Below are positions 34,038 to 46,100 of a stretch of 58,075 bases of DNA, one piece after another (the stretch's first letter is position 1; the number at the start of each line of letters is the position of its first letter). Where the stretch lies: NCBI GenBank assembly GCA_903903635.1, contig CAIUZK010000201.1, positions 1 through 58,075 on the forward strand, written 5' to 3'. Made by a program: the position numbers and the translations under genes. Origin of the DNA: an uncultured Bacteroidota bacterium (GTDB taxonomy: Bacteria; Bacteroidota; Bacteroidia; Chitinophagales; Chitinophagaceae). The notes under the pieces are model-generated. The model did no database searches and had not been told where the DNA came from. It worked only from the letters and a program-made list of their open reading frames with translations.

Positions 34038-35930
34038 TTGTCAGACTCAATAGAATCCATATTAAAGCAATACTGGGGTTACAACAGCTTCAGGCCACTC
34101 CAGAGAGAGATAATAGGTAGTATACTCGAAAAAAAAGACACCCTTGCACTGCTGCCAACAGGGGCAGGCAAATCTATATGTTACCAGGTACCCGCCCTGA
34201 TTATGGATGGTTTCTGCCTTGTTATTTCTCCGCTTATTGCCCTGATGCAGGATCAGGTTTCCAGGCTTAAAAAACTGGATATACCTGCGGAGTGTATTCA
34301 TTCCGGAATGCACTTTTATGATGTTCGCAGGGTACTTGACAATACGGTCAATAGCGCCTATAAGTTGCTTTATATTTCTCCTGAAAGGTTGCAAACCCAG
34401 TTATTCAGGGATTATATGACTGAATTCGATGTCAGCATGATAGCTGTAGACGAGGCACATTGCATATCACAATGGGGGCACGATTTTCGTCCCGATTACC
34501 TCAAAATAGCATCAGTAAGGGACGTTTATCCTTCGGCTCCAATACTGGCGCTTACAGCAACTGCAACTCCGTTGGTAAAAGAAGACATCGCCCTTCAGCT
34601 TAAATTCCGGAAAAATGAGTTATTCCAGCAAAGCTTCGCCAGAAACAACATTTATTATGATATAAAATATAGCGAAAACAAGAACGGAGATACAATCAGC
34701 AGACTTAATTCCGATTGCAGTATTATTTACTGTCGTAGCCGTAAGCTAACAGAAACGCTGGGCAAATTGCTACAGCAATCCGGTATTTCTTCAGCCATTT
34801 ACCATGCGGGTCTGCCTCGGGAAAAGCGGGAGGAAGCTCAGGAGAAATGGATGAGCAACAGGTCTTCAGCAATGGTTGCCACTACTGCATTCGGTATGGG
34901 AATCGACAAACCGGATGTGAGGAAAGTAATTCATTATGATGCACCTGAGCACCTGGAAGCCTACTACCAGGAAGCCGGACGGGCAGGCAGAGATGGTAAA
35001 CCATCTTTTGCTTTTGGCTTGTATAATAATGCCGACATAAAAAGATTATTGGAAAGTATAAAGATTCAATTTCCGGAAGAAACTTATTTAAGACAGGTCT
35101 ACCAGGCCGTTGTTGAATATCTGCAAATTCCTATTGGCACAGAACCCGACCGTTACTACACCTTCGATCTGATTGACTTTTGCGGAAAATTCAATTTGTT
35201 GGTCAGCCATGCCATTTATGCGCTGAAGCTTTTAGAACAGGAAGGTCTCTGGTCACTTACTGAATCCGTTTACAGCCCGGCAACAATCCATATGCTTGCC
35301 GACCGGCATACGCTTGATGATCTGCGATCAACTAATCCGACTCTGGCTCATGTTACACTTGGGTTATTACGGATGTATAATACCCTATTCCACTTTCCTA
35401 CGCCAATCAGGGAAACCGCAATTGCAAAGCAAATCAAGATAGAAAAAGAGCACCTCATTTCGTGTTTGGTTACATTGGAGAAAATGGGCATACTCGAATA
35501 CAACCGACCAGGCGAAGGCCCCCAATTGTTTTTTCACCACTACAGAGTGGATAGCCGGCACCTTTTGATCGATCTGAACAGAATAAATGTACTTAGGAAA
35601 CGGCACATAGCCAGAACTGAGGCCATGATCTCCTTTCTCGAAAACACAACAGAATGCAGAGAAAGGATATTGCTCAATTATTTTGGCGAGAATCCGACAC
35701 AAGATTGCGGACACTGCGATGTGTGCGCAAAAAACAAAACCGTAAAAATTGACATACTGAAATTAACGGAAGAGATCCTGGCTACTTTAAAGACTAAGGG
35801 AAAATCCAGTATCAGGGAATTAGTGCTTTCCTTTCCTCCATCATATAAGGATCACATTACAGAAATAATAAGATCTCTCGCTGATGATAAACTGCTGAAA
35901 ACAGAAATTGATGGTACAATTTCACTATAG
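34038..35930 (+). CDS. recQ: ATP-dependent DNA helicase RecQ
   Basis: A 630-residue 3'-5' DNA helicase of recombination and repair. Motif I is LLPTGAGKSICYQ (K45). The DExH box is AVDEAHCISQWGHDFRP (138-141 for DEAH, with the RecQ aromatic loop after it). Motif VI is YYQEAGRAGRDGKPS. The zinc site and RQC winged-helix part have CRERILLNYFGE and CGHCDVC. The HRDC domain is absent or reduced, as in many Bacteroidota RecQ proteins. The start is TTG at 34038, one base after the previous stop; the family start (ILKQYWGYNSFRPLQ) follows eight residues later, so little is missing. Confidence 0.95.
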   Translation: MSDSIESILKQYWGYNSFRPLQREIIGSILEKKDTLALLPTGAGKSICYQVPALIMDGFCLVISPLIALMQDQVSRLKKLDIPAECIHSGMHFYDVRRVLDNTVNSAYKLLYISPERLQTQLFRDYMTEFDVSMIAVDEAHCISQWGHDFRPDYLKIASVRDVYPSAPILALTATATPLVKEDIALQLKFRKNELFQQSFARNNIYYDIKYSENKNGDTISRLNSDCSIIYCRSRKLTETLGKLLQQSGISSAIYHAGLPREKREEAQEKWMSNRSSAMVATTAFGMGIDKPDVRKVIHYDAPEHLEAYYQEAGRAGRDGKPSFAFGLYNNADIKRLLESIKIQFPEETYLRQVYQAVVEYLQIPIGTEPDRYYTFDLIDFCGKFNLLVSHAIYALKLLEQEGLWSLTESVYSPATIHMLADRHTLDDLRSTNPTLAHVTLGLLRMYNTLFHFPTPIRETAIAKQIKIEKEHLISCLVTLEKMGILEYNRPGEGPQLFFHHYRVDSRHLLIDLNRINVLRKRHIARTEAMISFLENTTECRERILLNYFGENPTQDCGHCDVCAKNKTVKIDILKLTEEILATLKTKGKSSIRELVLSFPPSYKDHITEIIRSLADDKLLKTEIDGTISL

Positions 35931-36010
35931 CCATAACATTACCTACCCGGCAGGAATAAATCCTTAAACCTTACGTCAGGTCAATGCTCCAATAAGATCG
36001 ATTGAACAGA

Positions 36011-36925
36011 TTAATTCAGATTACCAACCATACTCAGGTAACGTTCTCCCCTGTCAGGAAGAATGGTAACAACAATACCCTTAGGATGATGCTTGGCAAT
36101 ATAGCGTTCTGCAGCAAGCACATTAGCTCCCGAACTGATGCCAACAAACAGCCCCAGTTCTCTGGCAAGACGCTGAGCACGCTCAATTGCATCTGCTGAT
36201 GATATTACGGCAACCTCATTTACACAACTCATATCAACAATAGGCGGAATAAACCCATCCCCTATTCCCTGAATACTATGCTCTGCAATCACACCACCAG
36301 ACATTACCGCACTTTCGCTCGGCTCTACTGCTACTGTCTTTAATTTAGGGAATTTCTTGATAAGCGCTTTTCTCACCCCCATCAATGTGCCCCCTGTGCC
36401 GGTACCGGCCACAAATGCATTGATGACAATATTTTCATCTATGCGATTAAGTTGTTGCAGAATTTCTTTACCTGTATGCTTGTAATGACAATCAATATTA
36501 TCGGGATTGGCAAACTGGTTAGGACAAAATGCATTTAATTCCTTAACAAGTTCATCTCTTTTTTCAACTGCCCCGGCAAAATCTCCTGCCGAAACGGAAA
36601 CGATATTTGCACCATAAGCCCGAATCATATTCTTACGTTCAGCGCTCATATTGGCAGGCATTACCACTATCATTTTATAACCTCTTTCTGCAGCCAGCAT
36701 TGATAAAGCAATTCCGGAGTTGCCGCTTGTTGCTTCCACAATAGTGCCACCAGGCTTCAATTCTCCCCTTAATTCTGCCGCATCCAATATGGCCAGCGCC
36801 ATACGGTCTTTTATGCTGCCACTGGGATTAACCGTTTCCAGTTTTGCATAAATTTTATCACTGATTTTTACGAGCGGAGTATGACCGATAAACAAAGAAG
36901 TTGTGCGTTGGGTATGAGATACCAT
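36011..36925 (-). CDS. cysK: Cysteine synthase (O-acetylserine sulfhydrylase)
   Basis: A 304-residue fold-type II PLP enzyme that makes cysteine from O-acetylserine and sulfide. K39 in NPSGSIKDRMA forms the Schiff base, EATSGNSGIALSM (about 63-75) binds substrate, GTGTGGTLMGV holds the PLP phosphate and GISSGANVLA closes the site. ATG start at 36925, with a TAGCTTTG -7 element 69 bp upstream on the coding strand. It converges with recQ (gap 80 bp, no hairpin seen). Confidence 0.93.
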   Translation of the reverse strand: MVSHTQRTTSLFIGHTPLVKISDKIYAKLETVNPSGSIKDRMALAILDAAELRGELKPGGTIVEATSGNSGIALSMLAAERGYKMIVVMPANMSAERKNMIRAYGANIVSVSAGDFAGAVEKRDELVKELNAFCPNQFANPDNIDCHYKHTGKEILQQLNRIDENIVINAFVAGTGTGGTLMGVRKALIKKFPKLKTVAVEPSESAVMSGGVIAEHSIQGIGDGFIPPIVDMSCVNEVAVISSADAIERAQRLARELGLFVGISSGANVLAAERYIAKHHPKGIVVTILPDRGERYLSMVGNLN

Positions 36926-36993
36926 TATGTTTAGAATTAATAGTGTTAATTATTATCAGGCATATATAGATAATCAATAAATATAACCTGTTA

Positions 36994-37001
36994 CAAAGCT
37001 A
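36994..37001 (-). promoter_or_regulatory. TAGCTTTG -7 element of cysK
   Basis: The reverse complement of these bases is TAGCTTTG, a perfect TAnnTTTG. No TTG is present 17-23 bases upstream, so the -33 half is missing. Confidence 0.4.
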
Positions 37002-37065
37002 CTCTTTGAACACCACCCGATTTATGATTAATATCAGGAATACTATAAAAGCTTCCTCCAATAAT

Positions 37066-37134
37066 AAAAATGGGGTCTCAGGAAAGGAAACCCCATTTTT
37101 AAATTGAAATGAAACCCCATTTTTAAATTGAAAT
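37066..37134 (-). terminator. Hairpin terminator of giant gene A, with a 24-bp tandem repeat
   Basis: AAAAATGGGGT (37066-37076) pairs with ACCCCATTTTT (37090-37100), an 11-bp stem with a 13-base loop; on the minus strand it runs into TTTTTATT. The right arm with 14 more bases (37087-37110) is duplicated perfectly at 37111-37134, giving a second copy of the arm. The same stem core (AAATGGGGT) occurs after giant gene B. Confidence 0.8.
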
Positions 37135-37141
37135 GAAAATA

Positions 37142-40100
37142 CTATTGCTCAACAACCAAATGGAATACTTTGTTATCATTCAAAGTACGGACATTCAGGA
37201 TGTACATGCCATTGGCCACTGAACGACCCAACTGCACGTTTTCCTGTATTAAGCCATTGGAAGCTGTTATCTTATTTTTATAAACCACCTGTCCCAGAAT
37301 ATTTGTTATCTCCAATGTTGCTTCTTCGCCAGCAGTACCAATTCTGCCGCTGATGGTAAAGACGCCGTTGTTTGGATTAGGTAAAACCTTAACGTCATCC
37401 TGTGAAGACACCACTGGTTTAACACCAACATTGGATACATTTAAGATAACTGAATTTACACCCTTCAATCCGGCACAACCGCCACTGCTTGTTACACTAC
37501 AGCTAACCACATCACCATTATGGAATGTATTACCTGTGAAAGATGGCATTGTAGCTCCGGGAGCATCAACACCATTCACCGACCATTGGTAAGCTGGTGA
37601 TGGTCCGCCATTAGTAACTGTAGCTTCTAGTGTCAGTGACTCACCAGATGCAATATCCAAACCAGGATAAGCTACGATACCAACAACAGGAGCTGTTGCA
37701 ACATCCACTATCATATTTGATGGAGCGCTGGTTACATAGTTGGAAAGTCTGCAAGTATAATTACTATTCATCTTACAGGTAATTACATCTCCTGAAGAAG
37801 GAACATAAATATAGGTAGGGCCGCTGCCAACTACTAACCCACCCTTCATCCAGGAATACACAGGAGCAGTTCCTCCATAAGATGGAGTTGCACCAAAGGT
37901 TACAGATGTACCCTGGCAAACCTCTACCCCGGGATTAGCTGAAATAGTGACACCCGGATTTTGTTTTGCCCAAACAGTGATAGCAGCCGATGTATTTACC
38001 ATAGCAGGTGTTGCGCAGGTAGCATTGCTGGTAAGCACCAAACTAACTATATCGCCATTAGCTGGAATATAACTGTAGCTTAAAGAAGTACCTGTAGTCA
38101 CGCCGTTTACCGCCCATTGATAAGCAGGCGCTGAACCGCCATTCGAAACACTGGCAGTAAATGAAGTCAGGTTACCAGAGCAAACTGTATCACCTCCGGC
38201 AGTAGCAATATTAACTGTTGGCACTACTACAGGAACATTGATCACTGTAGCTGTACCCGACATTGTGCTGGTACAACCGGTTGCCGGATTGGTTGCTTTT
38301 ACAGTGTAGCTACCTGCCAAAGTCTGGTTTCCAAAATCAAGTATTGCACCTGTTCCGGCAAGAGTGCTGCCGGAAGTAGAACCATAATACAAGGTATAGT
38401 TGATGCCCGTACCGGATCCTGAAAGACCTACGTGTACCCCACCAGTACCATTACAATAGCTGCCTCCACCATTAACCGGGAAAACATCAGGCAATGAATT
38501 AATAGAAACTGCTGCGCTACCAGACATATTGCTGGTACAACTTGAAGTTGCATCAGTAGCAATTACTGTATAAGATCCTGCGGCAGTCTGGTAACCAAAG
38601 TCAATTGCCAGGCCTGTACCTGCAATATGACCACCAACTGGTGTTGATCCTCTATATAGCTGATAATTCACACCTGTTCCAGAGCCAGTTAAACCAATAT
38701 GAACACCGGCATCACCGGCACAATAACTTCCGCCACCAGATACAGACTGAACAACCGGTAATGGTATTGCCGTTACGTTTACACCACCAGTCATAATACC
38801 TGTGCAACCTGTAGCATTGTTTGAAGCAACAACAGTATAGAGCCCTGTAACAGTCTGCACACCGAAATCAATTGAATATCCGGTACCGGCCAAAGGAGAA
38901 CCGACAAGATATGCTCCTCTGTATAATTGATAGCTGAATCCGGTTACAGAACCATTCAGACCAACGTGTGCGCCTGCTGATCCTGCACAGAAACTACCTC
39001 CGCCGGTCACAGTGAAAGCAGTTGGAGCAGGATAGTTATATATTGTCGCGCTGCCGGTCATATTATTTGTACAGCCTGTACTGCTGTTCATGGCTATTAC
39101 TGTATAATTTCCGGTCAGGGATTGTGCTCCAAGATCAAGTGCATATCCGGTACCACTTACTGTGCTGCCTATTGCAATACCACTATGGTATACCTGGTAG
39201 GTGACACCTGTAGCCGAACCACTGAGACCCAGATGCGCACTACCGCCAACACAGATTCCGCCACCACCGGTAACATTATAAGCTGTTGGCTTTGGATTAA
39301 TCGTTACAGATACACTTCCTGCCATATTATTGGTACATCCGGTACTTGTATTAGTTGCCGCTACTGTATAAACGCCAACCAGTGTCTGAATACCGAAAGT
39401 TAGTGCACCACTGATTCCTGAAACAGGAGCGCCAACGGCAGTTGTGCCACGGTACAACTGATAATTTACCCCTGCATCCGAATTACTCAGATAAAGAGCA
39501 ACACCAGTACCGCCACTGCAATAACCAGTTGAGCTGCTGCCAGTAACAGTGTAAGCAACAGGAACCAGGCCGGTAACTATTGGCGCTGTTCCGGTCATAT
39601 CAATACTACATCCTGTTGTGTTATCAGTTGCTTTCACAGTATAAGTTCCTGCTATTGTCTGAAGACCAAAATCTATCGCTGAACCTGTTCCCGCAAAAGC
39701 TGAACCTGAAAGAATACCTGAATTGTATAACTGATAATTTACACCCGATGAAGAGCCATTCAGATACACATGAGCGCCTGAACCAACAGCACAAATCGCG
39801 CCACCACCTGTAACATTAAACACCGATGGCAATGGCAATGTACTTACAGTTGGGCTGCCGGTCATTGTTTTAGAACATGAAGTAACAATATCGGTACCAA
39901 TAACTGTATAATTACCGGTAGCTGTTTGCAAGCCAAAGTCTAAAGCAAGACCTGTTCCATACATCGGAACGCTTGCTATCGCTCCGTTTCTATATAACTG
40001 GTAAGAAACACCAGATGTAGAACCGTTCAAAATAACATGTACTCCTGTGCCGGATGTGCAATAACTACCGCCACCGGTTACAGTAAATGGCACTACAGCC

Positions 40101-43100
40101 GGATAATTACCAACAGTGCTGGTACCAGTCATTGTATTTGTACAACCGGTTGTGCTGTTGGTGGCAATAACAGAATAAAAACCAGGAGTAGTTTGCAGGC
40201 CAAGATTGATTGGTGAACCTGTACCATATACAGGAGCGCCCAATACTGAACCTGATAAGCTAACCTGATAATATACGCCACTTTCAGATCCGCCAAGAGT
40301 AACATCTGCTCCAGCTCCGCCAACACAATAATTACCGCCTCCGCCAACTGTATATTGAACAGGTAATGAATTGGTAGTAATTGCAACAGATCCGGTCATA
40401 GTATTTACACATCCTGTAGATGTGCTGGTTCCTTTAATAATATAGGTTCCGGCTGGCTGCAATCCAAAATCAAGTGGAGATCCTGTTCCTGCAATTACAG
40501 TAGATGTCAAAACTCCTCCCTGATACAATGCATAGCTTACACCTGAAGTGGAACCACTTAGATAAATATGCGATCCCGCTCCACCTATACAATAACTTCC
40601 GCCGCCGGTTATATTATAAACCAACGGAAGACTTGAAACCGCAACGGAGGTTGACCCCGTCATAGCCGTACTACAGCCAGTTATAGGGTCAGATGCAACT
40701 ACGGTATAGTTACCTACGCCAGTCTGTAATCCAAAAGTCAAAGCGAAACCGCTACCTGATAACGGACTACCTGTAGCAGTTCCATTTAAATAAAGTTGAT
40801 AATTATCTCCTGCATTCGAACCATTCAGACCAACAACCACACCACCAGTACCCGGACAATAGTTACCGCCGCCGGTAACTGTATGCATGGCAGGCAAGCC
40901 AGTAACTATTACCGATGCGCCGCTTAGCATATTATTGGTACAACCTGTAGCTGGAGTAGTTGCTATTACGGTATAACTACCTGCAACTGTCTGCAATCCG
41001 AAATCAAGAGCAAGACCTGTACCAGGCAACGCTGCGCCGGAAATAACTCCGCCTCTGTACAATTGGTAATTGGTTCCTGCATTAGAGCCATCCAGACCAA
41101 CCGGGACTCCTGTACCTCCTGCACAATAATAACTTCCACCACCGGTTACATTATGTGTAACAGGCAATGGATTGATTCCTACAGTCGCACTGCCGGTCAT
41201 ATTGCGGGTACAGGTTGTGGTAATGTCTGTTGCTACAATATTGTAACTACCGGTGGTAGTAAACAAGCCAAAGTCAATTGGCGATCCTGTACCTGGGACA
41301 ACGCCACCTATCGGTGAACCTCCATTATAAATCTGGTAATTAACGCCAGTCACAGATCCATTTAAGCCAATATGCACTCCTGTGCCACCAACGCAATAAT
41401 TTCCTCCACCAGTAACAGTATTAGCAACCGGAAGTGCATAAATACTTATTAAACCAGTTCCTGACATTGTAGCCACGCAGCCGGTAGAAATGTTTGTTGC
41501 TTTCGCAGTATAGGTTCCAGGCGCTGTGATCAATCCGAAATCTATCGCGCTACCCGATCCTGAAATGGAAGGGCCAACGGCAACTGTTCCGTTATATAAC
41601 TGATAAGTGATACCTGCATCAGAACCGATTAATCCAATATGATTACCAGCACCACCAGGGCACAAACCACCGCCACCAGTTAAACTATAATCATTGGGCA
41701 ATGACAAAAGCCCTACTGTTGCACTACCCGGCATATTGGAAGTACATGTTGTTGTTGCATTGGTAGCTACTACTGTATAAACTCCTGTTGCTGTTTTTAA
41801 CCCGAAATCCAGTAATGATCCGGTTCCAGACACCGGTGATCCGACATTAACAGAAGATAACTGCAACTGATAACTAACCCCTGCATCCGAGTTGCTTAAA
41901 CTTACATGAACACCCGAACCACCGGTACAGTAATTTCCACCACCAGATACAGAATATCCGGATGGTAAAGGATTAATACTGACAATGGCGCTGCCTGTCA
42001 TGAAATTTTTGCAACCATAAATTGGATCAATTGCAAGTACTGTATAGATACCCGGAGCAGTCTGAGCGCCAAAGTCTATTGCAGCGCCACCAACTATTGC
42101 TGAGCCAACCGGTGTACCATTATAATACAACTGATAATTAATTCCTAAATCTGATGTACTCAATAATACATGAGGTGCAGCCGCACCGGTACAATAACTA
42201 CCACCACCAGAAACAGCATAGGCATTTGGTAATGGATTAATTGTGATCACCGCACTTCCTGCCATAGTACCGGCACAACCGGTACCGGATATGGATGCCG
42301 AAACAGTATAAGTACCAGGTGCAACCTTTAAGCCAAAATCAATAAGCACGCCGGTACCTGAGGCTCCGCCTATAAGCGAAGTGCCATTGAATAAATAATA
42401 ATTCGTGCCTGTATTTGAACCACTGAGACCTACATGAAGACCACCGGAACCAGAACAATAAGATCCGCCGCCTGTAACGTTAAAGGTTGAAGGACCAGGA
42501 TTAATGATAACAGTAGCGCTGCCCGGCATGGTTAAACTGCACGCAGAAGCAGGGACAGATGCAATAACCGTATAGATACCAGCAACTGTAATTGAACCAA
42601 AGTCGAGCGAACTACCTGTACCCGCTAATGCGGTACCAACGGTTGCGACACCTTTATATAACTGATAATTAACACCAACACCAGAACCGCTCAATGTAAT
42701 ATGAACACCAGTACCACCTGTACAGAAAGCGCCACCACCCATTACAGTATACAAAGAAGGTAATGCAATTATATTCACAACTGCACTTCCGGACATATTA
42801 TTTACACATCCGGTAGTAGTATTGGTTGCTACAACTGTATAAGTTCCGGCTAATAATTGATTGCCGAAGGATATGGGCGAACCATTGCCGGCGACGGCAG
42901 CGCCTACCGGAGTGATTCCTATATATAATTGATAAGAAATACCTGAAACCGAGTTGGAAAGGCCAACAGGAACACCAACACCGGCTGCGCAATAGCTTCC
43001 GCCACCTGTAACAGTATATGCTGCAGGAAATGGATTAATAGTCACTACCGCACTTCCTGACATGTTATTAATACAACCTGTGAAAGTATTAGTTGCCACA

Positions 43101-46100
43101 ACAGTATATGTACCGGGAGTGGTTATTGAACCGAAATCAAGTACACCACTTGTACCGCTTACAGCCGCGCCAACAGGAGTTACACCAGACATAAGCTGAT
43201 AAGAAATTCCTGTGTTGGATGCATTAAGATAAGCATGAACACCTGCTCCACCAGCACAGAAGCCACCGCCGCCTGTAACCGTATAAACAGTAGGTAATGG
43301 ATTAATTGTAATAGTTACACCCATATTCATAGTAACCGCACATGGAGTACCATAATTGGCCACAACAGTATAAATACCTGCTAAGGTCTGTGGACCGAGG
43401 TCAAATGGCGCGGCGCCTGTACCCACAACAGGTGAACCAATAGGAGTACCATTCCTCAAAATCTGATAACCCACACTAACACCTGAACCATTCAGGTATA
43501 TGTGGGCGTTGCCACCTGAACATATATAACCGCCACCTGAAACAGTATAGGTTACCGGTGTATTAGTAACACCTAATACAGCAGTGGCAATACAGCCATT
43601 GGGGAATAAATAGGTCATTGTTGAGAAGCCGCCGGAATAGGTATTCACTATACCGGTAACCGGATCAATAGTGGCTACTGCAGTATTACTGCTGCTCCAT
43701 GTTCCACCAGGAGTAGCGTTATACAAAGTCGTGCCATATCCGGAACAAACACCTATGGTTCCTGTTATTGGCGTAATTGCATTTACAGTTAATGGCTTTA
43801 CAGCAGTACAACCACTTGGTAGCGTATAAGTAATAGTTGGATTACCACCGGTTACACCGGTAACAATACCACTTGACACACCAACAGTAGCCAGTGAAGT
43901 ATTACTACTGGACCATGTACCGCCACCTGCATCAGAAAGTGATATAGTAAATGCAGGACAAACAGATGAAGGACCTGAAATCGCACCAGGTTGAGCGAGA
44001 ACAGTAATCGGAGTACTTATATAACAACCGGTGGAGAGTGTATAAGTAATATTTGCGCTACCCGGCGTTCCACCTGTAACAATTCCGCTTGATGCCCCGA
44101 TGGTGGCTACAGTAGTATTATCACTGGTCCATGTACCACCTGTAGGGGTTGAAGCCAGTGCAGAAGTGGTAGTACTGCAAACTGCCAGATTACCTGTAAT
44201 GGCTGTTGGTGTCGGATTATAACTAATTGGCTGGCTGGGAAGCGATGTTGCACTAAGTCCGCTGTTGGCACAAGTAGCAACCTGCCGGCAATATAATGTT
44301 ACGGGAGAAGAAAGCGTAGGCGAATAAACCGAATTTGTTGCACCGCTAATTGGAGTAAATCCACCAAAAGGACTTGTAGATGATTGCCATTGGTAACTCA
44401 TTCCAGCTGTTGCTGACTCCCCAACGTTTATTAAATTTGTAGTAAATGAAGAACAACTGGCTGTTGTTCCTGCTACACTGATAATACCTGGATTAGGTGT
44501 ACCAGCACATGCAGTTGTTCCCACGATCGCGGTATAATCCCTTGTATCGAAATAATACTGATAAGGAGTAACTGCTGATGGGCAAGGATTCATGGAAGGA
44601 AATGATGGATAATATGTGCTATAACCAGCAGCATAATATACAGTATAACCATTTTCTACCCTCATTCTATGAGCGCCTGCAGTAGCATTAGCCGGGATAG
44701 TGATAACAGGATGGTATCTTGGTTGAGTTACACTGGTAGGATTTTGATAGCCACCCACAGTCTCACTCGACTCAAATATGCCATTATCATTAAAGTCTAT
44801 CCATATCTGACCTGACATATAATAATAGGCGCTTCCGATTGTTGTAGTATAAGAACCTCCTTGATTTAAGTTTACACTCATTGATGTATTGTTGTAGTAA
44901 TAGGGAGATCCTCCTGTACCGGAACCGCAAGGGCTGGCATCACTTATTACTGTGCCACCCGCACCATTTATTATTACCGGGTTGCCAGTTGTACCCACAT
45001 AATAAGTACACGGACTATAATAAGATGAAGGAGTGCAGGAAGAAGCCGCAACTCCTCCTGTATAGGTAACCATTACACTGGTAGAAATTGCCGAAGATCC
45101 TGCTACACAATTCAAAATACACCTATAATAGGTATTGGCTAATAATCCAGAAAAAGTATAAGTTGAGTATATTCCATCCTGAATGTTAGACCAAGTTGTT
45201 CCATCCGGCGATGATTGCCATTGGTATAAGATACCGCCTGAAGTAGAGGCACCTGTAAGGCTAAGTGAGAAAACTACACCACCGTTACCAGATGTCGGAG
45301 TAACAGAAGTTGTACCTGCAACAGGGGTACCGCTGCAATTGGCTATCCCCGTGCCACTAACTGCCACATTCACAGCCGAAGGGAGTGAAGCGCCTGAAAT
45401 AACAATATTGCCACTATAAGTAGTTGCTGCACTTGGGTTAAAATTGACATATACATTAGTAGCCGATAAAGAACCAACGGGGAATCCCGGAGTAAAAGGC
45501 ACACTCATAGCGCCTGTATACCAGGTTACCCCATCAAGTGATACCGAAAAATTGGCTGGTGGAGTTACTGTAATTGGCGTACCTGCAAGGTTTGAACCTG
45601 TAATAGTAAAAAATCTTGGAGGTATTGAACTGACACCTGTTGTAACATTACCAAATGCAATGGAAGATTGAGTAGAAATTAACGATGCCGGAGCTAAATT
45701 GACAACAGCAGTATAATCTCGTGTATCTGCATAATAAACATATGGCACTACAGATGAAGGGCATGGATTCATTTTTGGATATGCCGGATAGGTAGTACTG
45801 TAACCTGCAGCGTAATATGAACTATACCCATTTATCACTCTCATTCTGTGAATACCTGGCTGAGCATTCGCAGGTATTACTATTGTTGGATGATATCTGG
45901 CTATTGTAGTACTCGTTGGATTCTGATATCCGCCAACTGTTTCGCTTTGTTCAAAAACCCCATTGTCATTAAAGTCAATCCAGATCTGGCCGGAAACATA
46001 ATAATAAGATGGGCCCATTGTGGTAGCATAAGATCCACTCTGAACAAAGGTCACGCTCATCCCAACATTATTATAATAATAAGCCGATCCGCCCGTTCCT

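Noticed and set aside
38222-43558. Minisatellite or recent amplification in the giant genes
   Set aside because: Neighbouring modules differ widely in DNA, and positional pairing with the paralogue shows that the array is old and stable.
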